A DNA stretch of 64,000 bases from an uncultured Prevotellaceae bacterium (GTDB lineage: Bacteria > Bacteroidota > Bacteroidia > Bacteroidales > Bacteroidaceae): NCBI GenBank assembly GCA_902780635.1, contig CACZGH010000002.1, positions 124,001 through 188,000 of the forward strand, read 5' to 3'. Below, one piece after another: positions 1-9,069 of the stretch. Under the pieces are notes generated by a model. It had not been told where the DNA came from. It saw nothing but the letters and a program-made list of their open reading frames with translations, and ran no database searches. The position numbers were made by a program, and so were the translations under genes. Every line of letters begins with the position of its first letter. Position 1 is the first letter of the stretch.

Positions 1-764
1 TGATACTGTGTTTTGCCAGGAGAGAGGGAGAGCACGATGGGGCGGCCTGTCTGGTCGATGGCATGACGTATCATATGTATCTCGTCGGTGTAGAACGGAC
101 GGCTGAGGTCGTCGATTTTCAGGAAGTCGACACCCCACTCGGCATAGAGATCCATGATGCTGTTGTAGTATAGCTGTCCTGCTTCGTTATTACGCACCCT
201 CAGGTTGTCCTTCAGCCAGGTGCAGGGCGAGGTGGTGCCGTTGTAGACCTGGTCCCATGCTGTCGACTCGCTGCCTTTCAGCTTATAAGAACTGCCCACC
301 ACGCTCTTGGGCACGCCACGCATGATGTGGATGCCGAATTTCAATCCCATCTGGTGAATTTTGTCGGCCAGTGCCTTGAAGCCCATATTCTTGCCGTCAA
401 CCATGCAGGAGGGGAAGCGGGTGGGAGAGGGCAGATAACGTCCGTACTCGTCGAGCACATAGTCTTGGTCGCCTCGTTGGTTGTAGTTTCCACCGCCTAA
501 CGAGGGATGATTGCAGTACCAGCGGATGTCTATCACCACGTATTCCCAACCATATTTCACCAGGTCGTTGTCGACAATGTACTGCGCGTTTTGCAGCACC
601 TCTTTCTCTGTGACGCTGGAGTAGTAGCAGTCCCATGAGTTCCAGCCCATGGGCGGTGTCATCGCCCACGTGCGGAAGGTAGCGATGTCTTCATTTTCCT
701 GTGCCTGTACCATTCCCATCATGGATAGGAATGCGGCAGCGATAGTAAGTCTTAGTAGTTTCAT
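1..764 (-). CDS. GH27-type glycoside hydrolase (alpha-galactosidase-like), 3' end outside window
   Basis: The reading frame starts with ATG at 764 on the minus strand and is still open at base 1, so only about 254 N-terminal residues are visible. A signal peptide ends near residue 22 (AFLSMMGMVQAQ). The following TPPMGWNSWD motif is the hallmark N-terminus of GH27 alpha-galactosidases and related clan GH-D enzymes; YVVIDIRWY follows, and DFLKIDDLS near residue 225 is the strand carrying the catalytic nucleophile Asp (KxD). The enzyme would be exported and release alpha-galactosyl or related alpha-linked groups from plant glycans. Family assignment is good; the exact substrate is unknown, and a GH27 relative acting on beta-L-arabinopyranosides is possible. 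It precedes other pectin/hemicellulose genes on the same strand region. Confidence 0.8.
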   Translation of the reverse strand, partial: MKLLRLTIAAAFLSMMGMVQAQENEDIATFRTWAMTPPMGWNSWDCYYSSVTEKEVLQNAQYIVDNDLVKYGWEYVVIDIRWYCNHPSLGGGNYNQRGDQDYVLDEYGRYLPSPTRFPSCMVDGKNMGFKALADKIHQMGLKFGIHIMRGVPKSVVGSSYKLKGSESTAWDQVYNGTTSPCTWLKDNLRVRNNEAGQLYYNSIMDLYAEWGVDFLKIDDLSRPFYTDEIHMIRHAIDQTGRPIVLSLSPGKTQY

Positions 765-801
765 CGTTGTAAAAGTTTTAAAGGTTAAATGAATATAATT
801 G

Positions 802-809
802 CAAATATA
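802..809 (-). promoter_or_regulatory. -7 promoter box for the GH27 gene
   Basis: Read on the minus strand this is TATATTTG, matching the Bacteroidota -7 consensus TAnnTTTG. It would give a 5' UTR of roughly 30 nt before the ATG at 764. No convincing -33 TTTG was seen. Confidence 0.5.
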
Positions 810-889
810 TAGAAAAAATCCAATAAATGGGGCCATTTGAGAAAAAGAATTTGTTGGACTTTTTAGGGCGTGAGAAATCTGTAAAAAAA

Positions 890-919
890 AGTGAGGGTGC
901 GCCGCAACGCACTCTCACT
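890..919 (-). terminator. Intrinsic terminator of the 1648-residue beta-helix protein gene
   Basis: A 12-bp stem with one mismatch (890-901 with 908-919) and a 6-nt loop lies just beyond the stop codon at 949. In minus-strand RNA the stem is followed by a run of U residues (the A run at 883-890), the arrangement of a rho-independent terminator. Confidence 0.75.
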
Positions 920-948
920 TTGAGTAATACTTTAATGAAGGTGCCTAT

Positions 949-3900
949 TTATTTGATAACAACCTTTTTACCATTAACGATGTAGATGCCTCTGGTTGGA
1001 TGGTTCACCTTCTGACCATTGAGGTTGTAGACGGTGCCGTCTTCCATGCCATTGAAGCGGATCTGGTTGATGCCTTCATACAAAGCTTTGGCATCTTTCA
1101 CAATCTGTGAGTCCTCACCATCGTATCCGATGTAGGAGATGACAGCAGGCACCGTCTCATCGGCCAGTGTGAGACCGAAGGTGGTGTTCCAGCCTTCACC
1201 GCCCACCAGATAGGTCTTGGGTGCCTCGAACGATGCGCCCAGTCCGGTCTCTGCGATGTTCCAGATCAAGTAAACGAGTCCTTCAGCGTCCTCTACTGCA
1301 TAGGTGGGAGGCACCTGAGTACCGTTGTTGGTGTTGTTGAGCCACCAGAGATATGACTTGGTGTCTTCAATAGACAGACCCTTGCCCTGGATGACGAAAT
1401 ACTTGGCATTGGTCACATAGAGCACCTTGTCGGTCTTGTAGAGCAAAGCCACGTTGTTGTCGCCTGTCTGGCTCACCGTGATGGTGTTGGCCACCTCGTC
1501 GACGACGACCTTGTCGGGAGAGATACGGCCTGGGTCACCAGCCACCCACAGGGTGGCATCCCATGCATACTCTGCCTCATCCACAGGTTCTGCGATCTCA
1601 TCAGTGAAGCCGATGTAGGAGATGACAGCAGGAACATTGGCATCAGCCAGTGTCATACCGAATGTGGTGCTCCATCCACCCTCGTCCATGAACTCAGTAT
1701 CAGTTATACCAATTTGTCCGCCGATAGGAATCACGTTGGCATCCCATACGAAGACGGTCTGTCCGTCCTCTTCATAGATGGACGTCGGTCTGTAGCTTCC
1801 ACCATTGTTGGTGTTGTTGAGCCACCAGAGGTAGCTGTCGCCATCGTTGACGGAAAGACCTGTGGCCTTGATGATGAAGTAATGGTCGCTGGCTGGAATC
1901 TTGTAGATATTGGAAGAACGGAAGATCAAGGCTACGTTGTTCTGCCCGGTCTGGCTGACAGTGATGGTGTTGGCTGCTTCGTCTACTGTGACATTTTCAG
2001 GAACGATGCGTCCGGGATCGCCAGCAGGCCACTCAGTGGCTATGAACTGGTATAACTTGACGCCGCTGAGCCAGCGTGGGTCACCCACACCTGCGATATC
2101 CTGCGGACATTCAGCGAGTGTGAAGTTACCGTTAGCATAGTCACCAGCGAAGGCCACCACGCCTTCCACATTGTCTTTCACGGGCTCATCAGCGTCACCG
2201 GTTTCTTCGCTGGCCGAGATGTCGGTCATCACACCGTCAACGATACGCTGGAATGAGTTGCCTGCGATATCCCATACGGGGTTGGCACCACCCTGGCCAC
2301 CATTGAGGCCCTTGATGAACTGTCCTTCTTTTCCGCAGTCCACCACCAGACAGTTCTTCACCTCATAGCCCAGCCATTTCTGGTTGCTCTGGCGGTGAGA
2401 GGTGACGTTCTTGCCATAAGCGATGTTGTAGAACGTGGAGTTCAGCAGTGTGAACTGCTGCATCTCAAAGCCGGCATCGGTGGCTTTCTGTCCGCTCTGT
2501 GAGCTGTAGAGCTGGCCGGTGTGCTGTGGGTTGCCGTAGATGGTGGAGTTGGTGATAGACAACTGTCCTACCACACCGCCGCCGTTGAAGTCGAAGACGG
2601 TCTTCGAACTACTGGCCACCTGCAGGATGCTGTTGTCCAGCGTCAGTTTGCCAATGACAGCCTTCATCTTGTTGCCATAGATGAACTGCTGGGGGATACC
2701 CTTCACGTTCAGTTTGCTGAACGTAATGTCACCGATGGCGTAGAAGTCGTTGGCGTCGAGCGTGCTCTCATAAGGTGTGGTGCTGATGGCAAACATCGGA
2801 CCGTTCAGGGCAGAGGCGTCGATGGTAGCAGGACCGTCGCCGTCAGCGGTGATGGTGAGCGGAGCAGCTGTGGTGATGGTGCTGGAGACGGTGTAGGGTT
2901 CGTAGGAAACCAAATGGATGTCGATGCTCTCCGGCATGGGGTTGCTCTCAAGGGCGGTGGCCAGTTCGGCGGAGATGTCCTTGCCGCTCTGGAGGTTAAG
3001 GGTGATGGCGGGGCCGATATTCTCTTTCAGCGCTTTCAAGGTGATAGACTTCACCTGGATGACGAACCAGTTGCCACCGGCTGCGACATTCCGCATACCC
3101 ATTGTGAGTGTGCCGTCACTGCCTACCGTTGCGTCCATGGTAGCCACCGACTGGGTGGGGTCGCAAGCGGTCTGAGCGATGACCTCCAGTTTGTAAGTGC
3201 CTTCATTGGCATATGCCTCAGTGATGTCGTTGCCGACGGCGGCAGCGTTCCATGCCTGGCTGGCCACAGCATAGAGTTCCACTTGATAGGTGCCTTCTGG
3301 CAGTCCTTCAATGGTCTGATACATGATGTTGCCCTCTGGCATCTCCTCGCCGAAACGCTCTGCGTAGTCGTTCTGGTATACTCCGGTTGCGCCAATCCAG
3401 TCTGACTGGAGTTTGCCGGCAGCGTCGGTGAAGTCGGAACCTGCTTTCTTCTGTGCTTTCACAGCGACGATATAGGCGGCCTTGATGTCGGCAATGCAAG
3501 CGTCATCCTCGAGGGTGCGGTCGTCATAAGCTTTCTGGATGGCTGTCACGTCGTAAGCAGCCTTTCCGTAAGAATCAAGGGTGGCCACCTTGGCAGCGTA
3601 GGTGTCAAGGGCTTCCTTGACAGACTTGTACACGGCGACAGAAGCGTTGGCAGCCTGAATCTGTGACTGCAGGTTGTCGATAGCGGTCTTATATTCCTCA
3701 GCAGTGGTGAAGGCGGCGTCATCGACCATGGCTGCCTGCAGGGCGGTGAGGACAGCGGCGTTCATGGGCTGTTCGGCCAAAGCCTGTGCCTGTGCCATAT
3801 AAGAGGCATAGAGGTCTGCAGCATTGACGATAGCGGTCACGCCCTTCAACTGTACGATGTGCCAGTTGGTGTAGTTGGAGGTCTTGTTCATACCGAGTTT

Positions 3901-5895
3901 CACGGTGCCGTTATCACCCACTACCACGCCATCGAGCACGGCTGTGGAAACCTCAGAGAAGGATGTGGCTTTATAAGCGGCGATCTCCTGAGACACAATG
4001 CTGTGGTCACTCTCGGCATAGAGGGTGATGCCTGTATTTTCTGTGATGGGACCTTCAGCAGAGTCGTCACTGGCGAAACCACCAGAAGTGAATCCACGAC
4101 CGAAGGTGTAAGCGGCAGAGCCATAGAGTTCGATGCGGTAGGTACCTGGTGTCAGACCTGTCAGGTTCTGATAGAACACATCACCTGTCGACTCGCAAGT
4201 CTCTTGGTATTTCTCACACATGTAGACAGTCTGGCCGGCATTGGTGGTCACCTGAGGAGCAGCCCATGTGGCGTATCCAGTAGCACCAATCCAATTCTGC
4301 CAGTTGGTCAGGGAGGCAAACTGTGAAGTCACGTCGGTCTCAATGAAGATAGGAGCCTTGGTCAGCCAACGTGGGTCACCCACCTTGGCAGTGTTCTGTG
4401 GGCAGTCTGCGAGTGTGAAGTCACCAGTGGGGAAGTCGCCGGCGAAGGCCACCACACCTACTACATTGTCTTTCACAGGCTCGTCGGCGTCGTCGGTTGT
4501 TTCGTTGGCAGAGATGTCGGTCATCAGACCATCAACGATACGCTGGAAGGAGTTGCCTACGATGTCCCACACGGGGTTGGCACCACTCTGGCCACCATTG
4601 AGGCCCTTGATGAACTGTCCGTCTTTTCCGCAGTCCACCACCAGACAGTTCTTCACCTCATAGCCCAGCCATTTCTGGTTGCTCTGGCGGTGAGAGGTGA
4701 CGTTCTTGCCATAGGCGATGTTGTAGAAAGTTGAGTTCAGCAGTGAGAACTGCTGCATCTCAAAGCCGGCATCGGTGGCTTTCTGTCCGCTCTGTGAACT
4801 GTAGAGCTGACCAGTGTGCTGTGGGTTGCCGTAGATGGTGGAGTTGGTGACACACATTTGTCCGACCACACCGCCACCGTTGAAGTCGAAGACGGTCTTT
4901 GAGCCGCTGGCCACCTCGATAATGCTGTTGTCCAGACTCAGATTGCCAATGACAGCCTTCACCTTGTTGCCGTAGATGAACTGCTGGGGGAGACCCTTCA
5001 CCTCGATGTTGCTGAATGCGATGTCGCCGATGTGGTAGAATTCATTGGCGTCGAGCGTGCTCTCATAAGGTGTGGTGCTGATGGCTACCATAGGACCGGT
5101 CAGGGCAGAGGCGTCGATAGTGGCAAGGCCTTCGCCGTCGGCGGTGATGGTGAGCGGAGCTGCGGTGTTGATGGTGCTGGAGACGGTGTAGGCGCCGCCG
5201 GCAGCCAGTTGGATCGCGATGCTCTCAGGCATGGGGTTTTCCTCAAGGGCTGCACCCAGTTCGGCTGAGAGGTCCTTGCCGCTCTCGATATTAAGAGAAA
5301 TGGCGGGGCCAATGGTCGGAACCACTTCCACAGCCTCGTATTTCATACCATAGTAATTGATGGTGGTGCCACGGGCTGAGATGGTGTAGTCACTGCCTGC
5401 GGCCAGTTGGTAGGTCTTGGTCACAAAGGCATATTTGAAATCCTCTGTCTCATGGTCGATGACCAATTCGCCGTCCAAGACAGTCATGTCGGCCCGGTTG
5501 AAGATCTTCAGGTCCTTGCCGTCATTGGATGCATAGACACCGCCTGTCTCTTCCTGTGCCGTGGACTGGCGACGGTAGAAGATGGTCAGGCTCAGGTCTT
5601 TCTTCACATTCAGTACGATAGATGTGCTGCCCTCGTTCTCTGTGCCGTTGGGTTCTTCGGCTGTGGGGTTGGCGGCATTGCGCACTTGGATGTAATGGGT
5701 GAACTCTTCACCAGCGATAGTGGCAGACACCGTCTTCAACGTGGTCTGATACACGGTCTTTGCCGTCAGCAGGTCATCGTCGATCAGCGTCGTTCCCGGT
5801 GCTGTCTGGGTGTCCTCAGCAGCTTTCCAGATGTTGGCGGCATAAGCGCAAACAGCCAATAAAGCTACTGCAAGAAGTGTAAGTCTTGCTTTCAT
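949..5895 (-). CDS. Large modular secreted protein with duplicated beta-helix (DUF4957/DUF5123-like) domains
   Basis: 1648 residues with a signal peptide (LLAVALLAVCAYAA). Modules in order: a short N-terminal beta-rich domain (about 25-190); beta-helix module A (194-512); a Gly/Tyr-rich beta module (GLTPGTYRIELYG); an Ala-rich helical segment (about 705-830); a second beta module (GLPEGTYQVELY); beta-helix module A' (about 959-1279), nearly identical to A; two tandem about 150-residue modules that share NTITVSQTG, SYLWWLNNTNNG and VPAVISYIG; and a C-terminal sorting-like tail (RGIYIVNGKKVVIK). Parallel beta-helix proteins of this type in Bacteroidota are found beside pectin enzymes, and lyase/hydrolase or glycan-binding roles are both possible. 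No catalytic residues could be assigned. It is divergent from the GH28 gene. Export and surface delivery are inferred from the signal peptide and tail. Confidence 0.75.
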   Translation of the reverse strand: MKARLTLLAVALLAVCAYAANIWKAAEDTQTAPGTTLIDDDLLTAKTVYQTTLKTVSATIAGEEFTHYIQVRNAANPTAEEPNGTENEGSTSIVLNVKKDLSLTIFYRRQSTAQEETGGVYASNDGKDLKIFNRADMTVLDGELVIDHETEDFKYAFVTKTYQLAAGSDYTISARGTTINYYGMKYEAVEVVPTIGPAISLNIESGKDLSAELGAALEENPMPESIAIQLAAGGAYTVSSTINTAAPLTITADGEGLATIDASALTGPMVAISTTPYESTLDANEFYHIGDIAFSNIEVKGLPQQFIYGNKVKAVIGNLSLDNSIIEVASGSKTVFDFNGGGVVGQMCVTNSTIYGNPQHTGQLYSSQSGQKATDAGFEMQQFSLLNSTFYNIAYGKNVTSHRQSNQKWLGYEVKNCLVVDCGKDGQFIKGLNGGQSGANPVWDIVGNSFQRIVDGLMTDISANETTDDADEPVKDNVVGVVAFAGDFPTGDFTLADCPQNTAKVGDPRWLTKAPIFIETDVTSQFASLTNWQNWIGATGYATWAAPQVTTNAGQTVYMCEKYQETCESTGDVFYQNLTGLTPGTYRIELYGSAAYTFGRGFTSGGFASDDSAEGPITENTGITLYAESDHSIVSQEIAAYKATSFSEVSTAVLDGVVVGDNGTVKLGMNKTSNYTNWHIVQLKGVTAIVNAADLYASYMAQAQALAEQPMNAAVLTALQAAMVDDAAFTTAEEYKTAIDNLQSQIQAANASVAVYKSVKEALDTYAAKVATLDSYGKAAYDVTAIQKAYDDRTLEDDACIADIKAAYIVAVKAQKKAGSDFTDAAGKLQSDWIGATGVYQNDYAERFGEEMPEGNIMYQTIEGLPEGTYQVELYAVASQAWNAAAVGNDITEAYANEGTYKLEVIAQTACDPTQSVATMDATVGSDGTLTMGMRNVAAGGNWFVIQVKSITLKALKENIGPAITLNLQSGKDISAELATALESNPMPESIDIHLVSYEPYTVSSTITTAAPLTITADGDGPATIDASALNGPMFAISTTPYESTLDANDFYAIGDITFSKLNVKGIPQQFIYGNKMKAVIGKLTLDNSILQVASSSKTVFDFNGGGVVGQLSITNSTIYGNPQHTGQLYSSQSGQKATDAGFEMQQFTLLNSTFYNIAYGKNVTSHRQSNQKWLGYEVKNCLVVDCGKEGQFIKGLNGGQGGANPVWDIAGNSFQRIVDGVMTDISASEETGDADEPVKDNVEGVVAFAGDYANGNFTLAECPQDIAGVGDPRWLSGVKLYQFIATEWPAGDPGRIVPENVTVDEAANTITVSQTGQNNVALIFRSSNIYKIPASDHYFIIKATGLSVNDGDSYLWWLNNTNNGGSYRPTSIYEEDGQTVFVWDANVIPIGGQIGITDTEFMDEGGWSTTFGMTLADANVPAVISYIGFTDEIAEPVDEAEYAWDATLWVAGDPGRISPDKVVVDEVANTITVSQTGDNNVALLYKTDKVLYVTNAKYFVIQGKGLSIEDTKSYLWWLNNTNNGTQVPPTYAVEDAEGLVYLIWNIAETGLGASFEAPKTYLVGGEGWNTTFGLTLADETVPAVISYIGYDGEDSQIVKDAKALYEGINQIRFNGMEDGTVYNLNGQKVNHPTRGIYIVNGKKVVIK
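2059..3021 (-). repeat. Beta-helix module A' (second copy, internal gene duplication)
   Basis: This 963-bp segment encodes a module that aligns end to end with 4357-5316, with very few differences (starts NIGPAITL versus TIGPAISL, ends VGDPRWLS versus VGDPRWLT). Long stretches are identical at the protein and nearly identical at the DNA level, which points to a recent duplication or ongoing gene conversion inside one gene. Confidence 0.9.
4357..5316 (-). repeat. Beta-helix module A (first copy)
   Basis: Partner of 2059-3021. The two copies are separated by about 1.3 kb that encodes two short beta modules flanking a helical segment, so they are direct repeats in the same frame. Recombination between them could delete or expand the module. 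Confidence 0.9.
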
Positions 5896-5956
5896 AAGGT
5901 TTTGGTTTAGTTAGACAATAATTAATTAGTTATTAGATGATTCGTTTTAATTGTGG

Positions 5957-5986
5957 CAAAGATAGAGAATTATCGGATATTATGCA
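5957..5986 (-). promoter_or_regulatory. Promoter of the large beta-helix protein gene
   Basis: On the minus strand a -33 TTTG (5983-5986) and a -7 TATCTTTG (5957-5964) are separated by 18 nt, fitting the Bacteroidota sigma-ABfr promoter. The 5' UTR would be about 55 nt. Confidence 0.65.
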
Positions 5987-6057
5987 AATTTTTATTTGTT
6001 TTGTTTCACATTAACTGCTTTCACAGCAGAAATAACGCTGTTTTAGATGGCTAAATG

Positions 6058-6089
6058 TTTGGTGGTTTGGCTGAATTAATGTAAATTTG
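6058..6089 (+). promoter_or_regulatory. Promoter of the GH28 gene, almost leaderless
   Basis: A -33 TTTG (6058-6061) and a -7 TAAATTTG (6082-6089) are 20 nt apart. The ATG of the GH28 gene is at 6101, so transcription would begin only some 6-8 nt before the start codon. Confidence 0.65.
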
Positions 6090-6100
6090 CAAAAAAAGAT

Positions 6101-7453
6101 ATGAAACAGTTTCTGCTATTTTGTTGGCTATTATCATTTGTTTTGGGAGTGCAGGCCGCCGACTACAATATCCTTGATTATGGAGCAGTGAGTGACACCA
6201 CACAACTGAGTACCGCGGCTGTGCAGCGTGCCATCGACGCATGCAGCAAGGCCGGTGGCGGACGGGTAGTGGTGCCGGCTGGCAGTTATAAAATCGGGAC
6301 CTTACAGTTGCGCTCACATATCCATTTGCACCTGGAGCATGGGGCGACACTCTATGGCAGTACGTCGCTGGAGGATTATACACCCATGAAATCGGCGTAT
6401 GTCTCGCTGCGCACACAGACGGAGACCGTGCAGTTGATATATGCCGATGACGTGGACGATGTGGTCATCGACGGCTATGGTACCATCGATGGGCGCGGAC
6501 GGGCCTTCCCCAAACTGTCATGGAACGATGAGGGAATCACACGTCCGCATTTGCTGCGCTTCATCCAGAGCCGTGACATTGTGGTGAAAGATATCACACT
6601 GCGCAACTCCGGCTGTTGGATGCAGCACTACCTGGCTTGCGACCGGTTGCGCATCGATGGTATCAAGGTTTTCAACCGCAACAATTACAACAACGACGCC
6701 CTCGACATCGACGGATGCCATGACGTGGTGGTGAAAGGCATGATGGCTGACAGTGATGACGACGGCATCACGCTCAAGAGCACCTCGCCACGTCTGTGCG
6801 AGAATGTCCGCATCAGCGACTGCGTGGTGTCGAGCCATTGCAACGCCGTGAAATTGGGCACGGAGACCAATGGCGGTTTCCGCAACATCAATATCTCCGG
6901 CATCGTGGTGAAACCGAGTGAGGACCAGCGAGAGAAGTTTTTTGGCCAGTGGATAGGATCTTCTGCCATCTCTTTGGAGATTGTCGATGGTGGCGTGCTG
7001 GAGAATGTCAATATCTCCGATTTCACCATTGAGGGCACCGAGGCGCCCATCTTTGTACGTCTTGGCAACCGTGCTCGTGGTTATCATGAGGGGCAGGTCA
7101 TCGACAAGGTCGGAACCATCGATGGTGTGCATATCGACAATCTCCAGATCCGGAACGCTGGTTCCATGGGGTGCTCCATCACCGGGTTGCCTGGCCATCC
7201 TGTGAAAAATGTGCGTGTGAGCCGTGTCACCCTCCATCATCAGGGTGGGGTGGAAGCCGCCGACATGGCAGAGATTGAGCGCAGCATCGCTGACGAGAAG
7301 GAAAAAGAATACCCCGAGGCCACCATGTGGGGGCGCTTGCCTGCCAAGGGCTTTTATGTGCGACATGCGGAGCAAATATCCATCTCCGACTTAGTGGTGC
7401 TGACCGACCGTCCTGATGTGCGCCCTGACATTGTCAATGTGGATGTGAAATAA
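6101..7453 (+). CDS. GH28 family glycoside hydrolase (polygalacturonase-like)
   Basis: 450 residues with a signal peptide (LLFCWLLSFVLGVQA). The start of the mature chain, YNILDYGAVSDTTQLSTAAVQ, is the typical opening of GH28 right-handed beta-helix enzymes that cleave polygalacturonan or rhamnogalacturonan. NNDALDID and DSDDDGITLKS near residues 205-225 correspond to the conserved N-x-D and DD catalytic Asp motifs. The usual Gly-His-Gly motif reads SSHCNAVKLGTE instead, so the active site is not that of a standard endo-polygalacturonase; an exo-acting or rhamnogalacturonan-type enzyme is more likely. The gene is followed 116 bp later by a GH43 gene on the same strand, which suggests joint action on pectin side chains and backbone. 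The start at 6101 is favoured because the signal peptide follows at once. Confidence 0.85.
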   Translation: MKQFLLFCWLLSFVLGVQAADYNILDYGAVSDTTQLSTAAVQRAIDACSKAGGGRVVVPAGSYKIGTLQLRSHIHLHLEHGATLYGSTSLEDYTPMKSAYVSLRTQTETVQLIYADDVDDVVIDGYGTIDGRGRAFPKLSWNDEGITRPHLLRFIQSRDIVVKDITLRNSGCWMQHYLACDRLRIDGIKVFNRNNYNNDALDIDGCHDVVVKGMMADSDDDGITLKSTSPRLCENVRISDCVVSSHCNAVKLGTETNGGFRNINISGIVVKPSEDQREKFFGQWIGSSAISLEIVDGGVLENVNISDFTIEGTEAPIFVRLGNRARGYHEGQVIDKVGTIDGVHIDNLQIRNAGSMGCSITGLPGHPVKNVRVSRVTLHHQGGVEAADMAEIERSIADEKEKEYPEATMWGRLPAKGFYVRHAEQISISDLVVLTDRPDVRPDIVNVDVK

Positions 7454-7569
7454 TTCAAGTCTCGCCCATGCTCAACTTGACGGGTGTTAGCATTTTGCTG
7501 TTAGCTATTTGCGATAGATGCCTTGCTGAATATGCTTGCTGAAGTTGAGTGAAAAAACTATTTTGAACC

Positions 7570-9069
7570 ATGAGGAAACGATTGTTTTTAGCATTTTTCG
7601 CCATCAGTGTCGTGGTGTGTGCACAGCAAGTCCCGCTGTCCTGGGGTGATCAGGGCAACGGCACCTACATCAACCCTGTGCTCAATGCTGATTTTTCCGA
7701 CCCCGACGTGATACGGGTGGGTGACAAATACTATATGGTGGCTTCTGACTTCCATTTCCTGGGCATGCAGGTGCTGGAGTCTGACGATATGCTCAACTGG
7801 AGATACGTCAGTCAGATCTACAGCCGTTTCGACGAGCCGGGATGGGACACCAACCAACATTATGCTGGTGGCTCGTGGGCTCCTGCCATCCGTTATCACA
7901 ATGGCGAGTTTTATGTCTATTTCTGCACACCCGACGAGGGCTTGTATATGAGCAAGGCGACTCATGCGGCTGGTCCGTGGTCGCCGTTGCATCTCGTCAA
8001 ACGGGTGGCGAAATGGGAGGACCCTTGTCCGTTTTGGGATGAGGATGGAAAAGCCTACTTAGGCAGAAGTCGTCATGGGGCTGGACCCATCATCGTGCAT
8101 CGGATGTCGGACGACGGACGCGAGTTGCTCGACGAGGGTGTCACCGTCTATACCGGACCCGTGGCGGAGGGCACCAAATGGCTCAAGCGCAATGGCTATT
8201 ACTATCTCATCATCCCAGAGGGTGGGGTGGGGCAAGGTTGGCAGACGGTGCTCCGCTCGAAAAATATCTATGGACCTTACGAGAAAAAGGTGGTGCTGGA
8301 GCAAGGCTCTACTCGTATCAACGGTCCGCATCAAGGTGCTTTGGTCGACACACCCGACGGTCAGTGGTGGTTTTACCATTTCCAGGAGACACCTGTCTTG
8401 GGGCGTGTGGTGCATCTGCAACCAGCCCGGTGGGTGGACGACTGGCCACTGATGGGGGTGGACATCGACGGCAATGGCATCGGTGAACCAGTCACGGTAT
8501 GGACTTCACCTTATCCCGATAGCCATCCCATGGCATTACCGACCGACGATGACTTCAGTGGCAGAAGCTTGGCACTTCAATGGCAGTGGAATCATAATCC
8601 TGTGGACGACCATTGGAACCTGACCGACCGAAAGGGGTGGTTGACCTTAAAAGCGATGCCTGCTGCGAGTCTTAAAGTGAGTCGTAATATGCTCACACAG
8701 AAAGTGATAGGATATGTGAGTGAAAGTGTCACTTTAATGAGTTCTTCTGGCTCTTGTCGGGCGGGGCTGTTCTGCATCGGACGGCAGTTTCATGCTGTCG
8801 GCATCTGTCCTGAGGGCATTTATGTGGAGACCGACGGCAAAGCGGAGATAATCCGCCCAGGCAAATTCTCCAAACTCTATCTCAAAGTGTCGGATGACTG
8901 TGTGAAAAACGAGCATCAGTTTTATTACAGCACTGATGGCCGCCATTTCACACCAGCCGGGGCTTCCTTTACCATGCGTGCCGGCTTTTGGAAGGGCATC
9001 CGTGTAGGGCTCTTCTGCTATGGCGACAATGGTCAGGCACAGTTTGACTATTTCAGAATGGAAAAATAG
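7570..9069 (+). CDS. GH43 beta-xylosidase/alpha-L-arabinofuranosidase-like enzyme
   Basis: 499 residues with a signal peptide (LFLAFFAISVVVCAQQ). The N-terminal five-bladed propeller (about 30-310) has the three expected acidic residues: the base Asp in NADFSDPDVIRV, the pKa-modulating Asp in WEDPCPFWDEDG and the general acid Glu in VAEGTKWLKRNGYYYL. Residues about 325-499 form a C-terminal beta-sandwich (concanavalin-like, GH43_C2-type) beginning at DDFSGRSLALQWQWNH, which in xylosidases of this family helps to shape the active site. The layout fits GH43 subfamilies with exo-activity on xylo- or arabino-oligosaccharides. Likely works with the upstream GH28 gene. Substrate cannot be fixed from sequence. 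Confidence 0.88.
   Translation: MRKRLFLAFFAISVVVCAQQVPLSWGDQGNGTYINPVLNADFSDPDVIRVGDKYYMVASDFHFLGMQVLESDDMLNWRYVSQIYSRFDEPGWDTNQHYAGGSWAPAIRYHNGEFYVYFCTPDEGLYMSKATHAAGPWSPLHLVKRVAKWEDPCPFWDEDGKAYLGRSRHGAGPIIVHRMSDDGRELLDEGVTVYTGPVAEGTKWLKRNGYYYLIIPEGGVGQGWQTVLRSKNIYGPYEKKVVLEQGSTRINGPHQGALVDTPDGQWWFYHFQETPVLGRVVHLQPARWVDDWPLMGVDIDGNGIGEPVTVWTSPYPDSHPMALPTDDDFSGRSLALQWQWNHNPVDDHWNLTDRKGWLTLKAMPAASLKVSRNMLTQKVIGYVSESVTLMSSSGSCRAGLFCIGRQFHAVGICPEGIYVETDGKAEIIRPGKFSKLYLKVSDDCVKNEHQFYYSTDGRHFTPAGASFTMRAGFWKGIRVGLFCYGDNGQAQFDYFRMEK

Noticed and set aside
397-669. Minus-strand 90-codon ORF near the window start
   Set aside because: It is out of frame with the GH27 gene, which covers the same bases with clear family motifs.
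6518-7375. 285-codon ORF antisense to GH28
   Set aside because: No signal peptide or motif; overlapped by the GH28 catalytic region.
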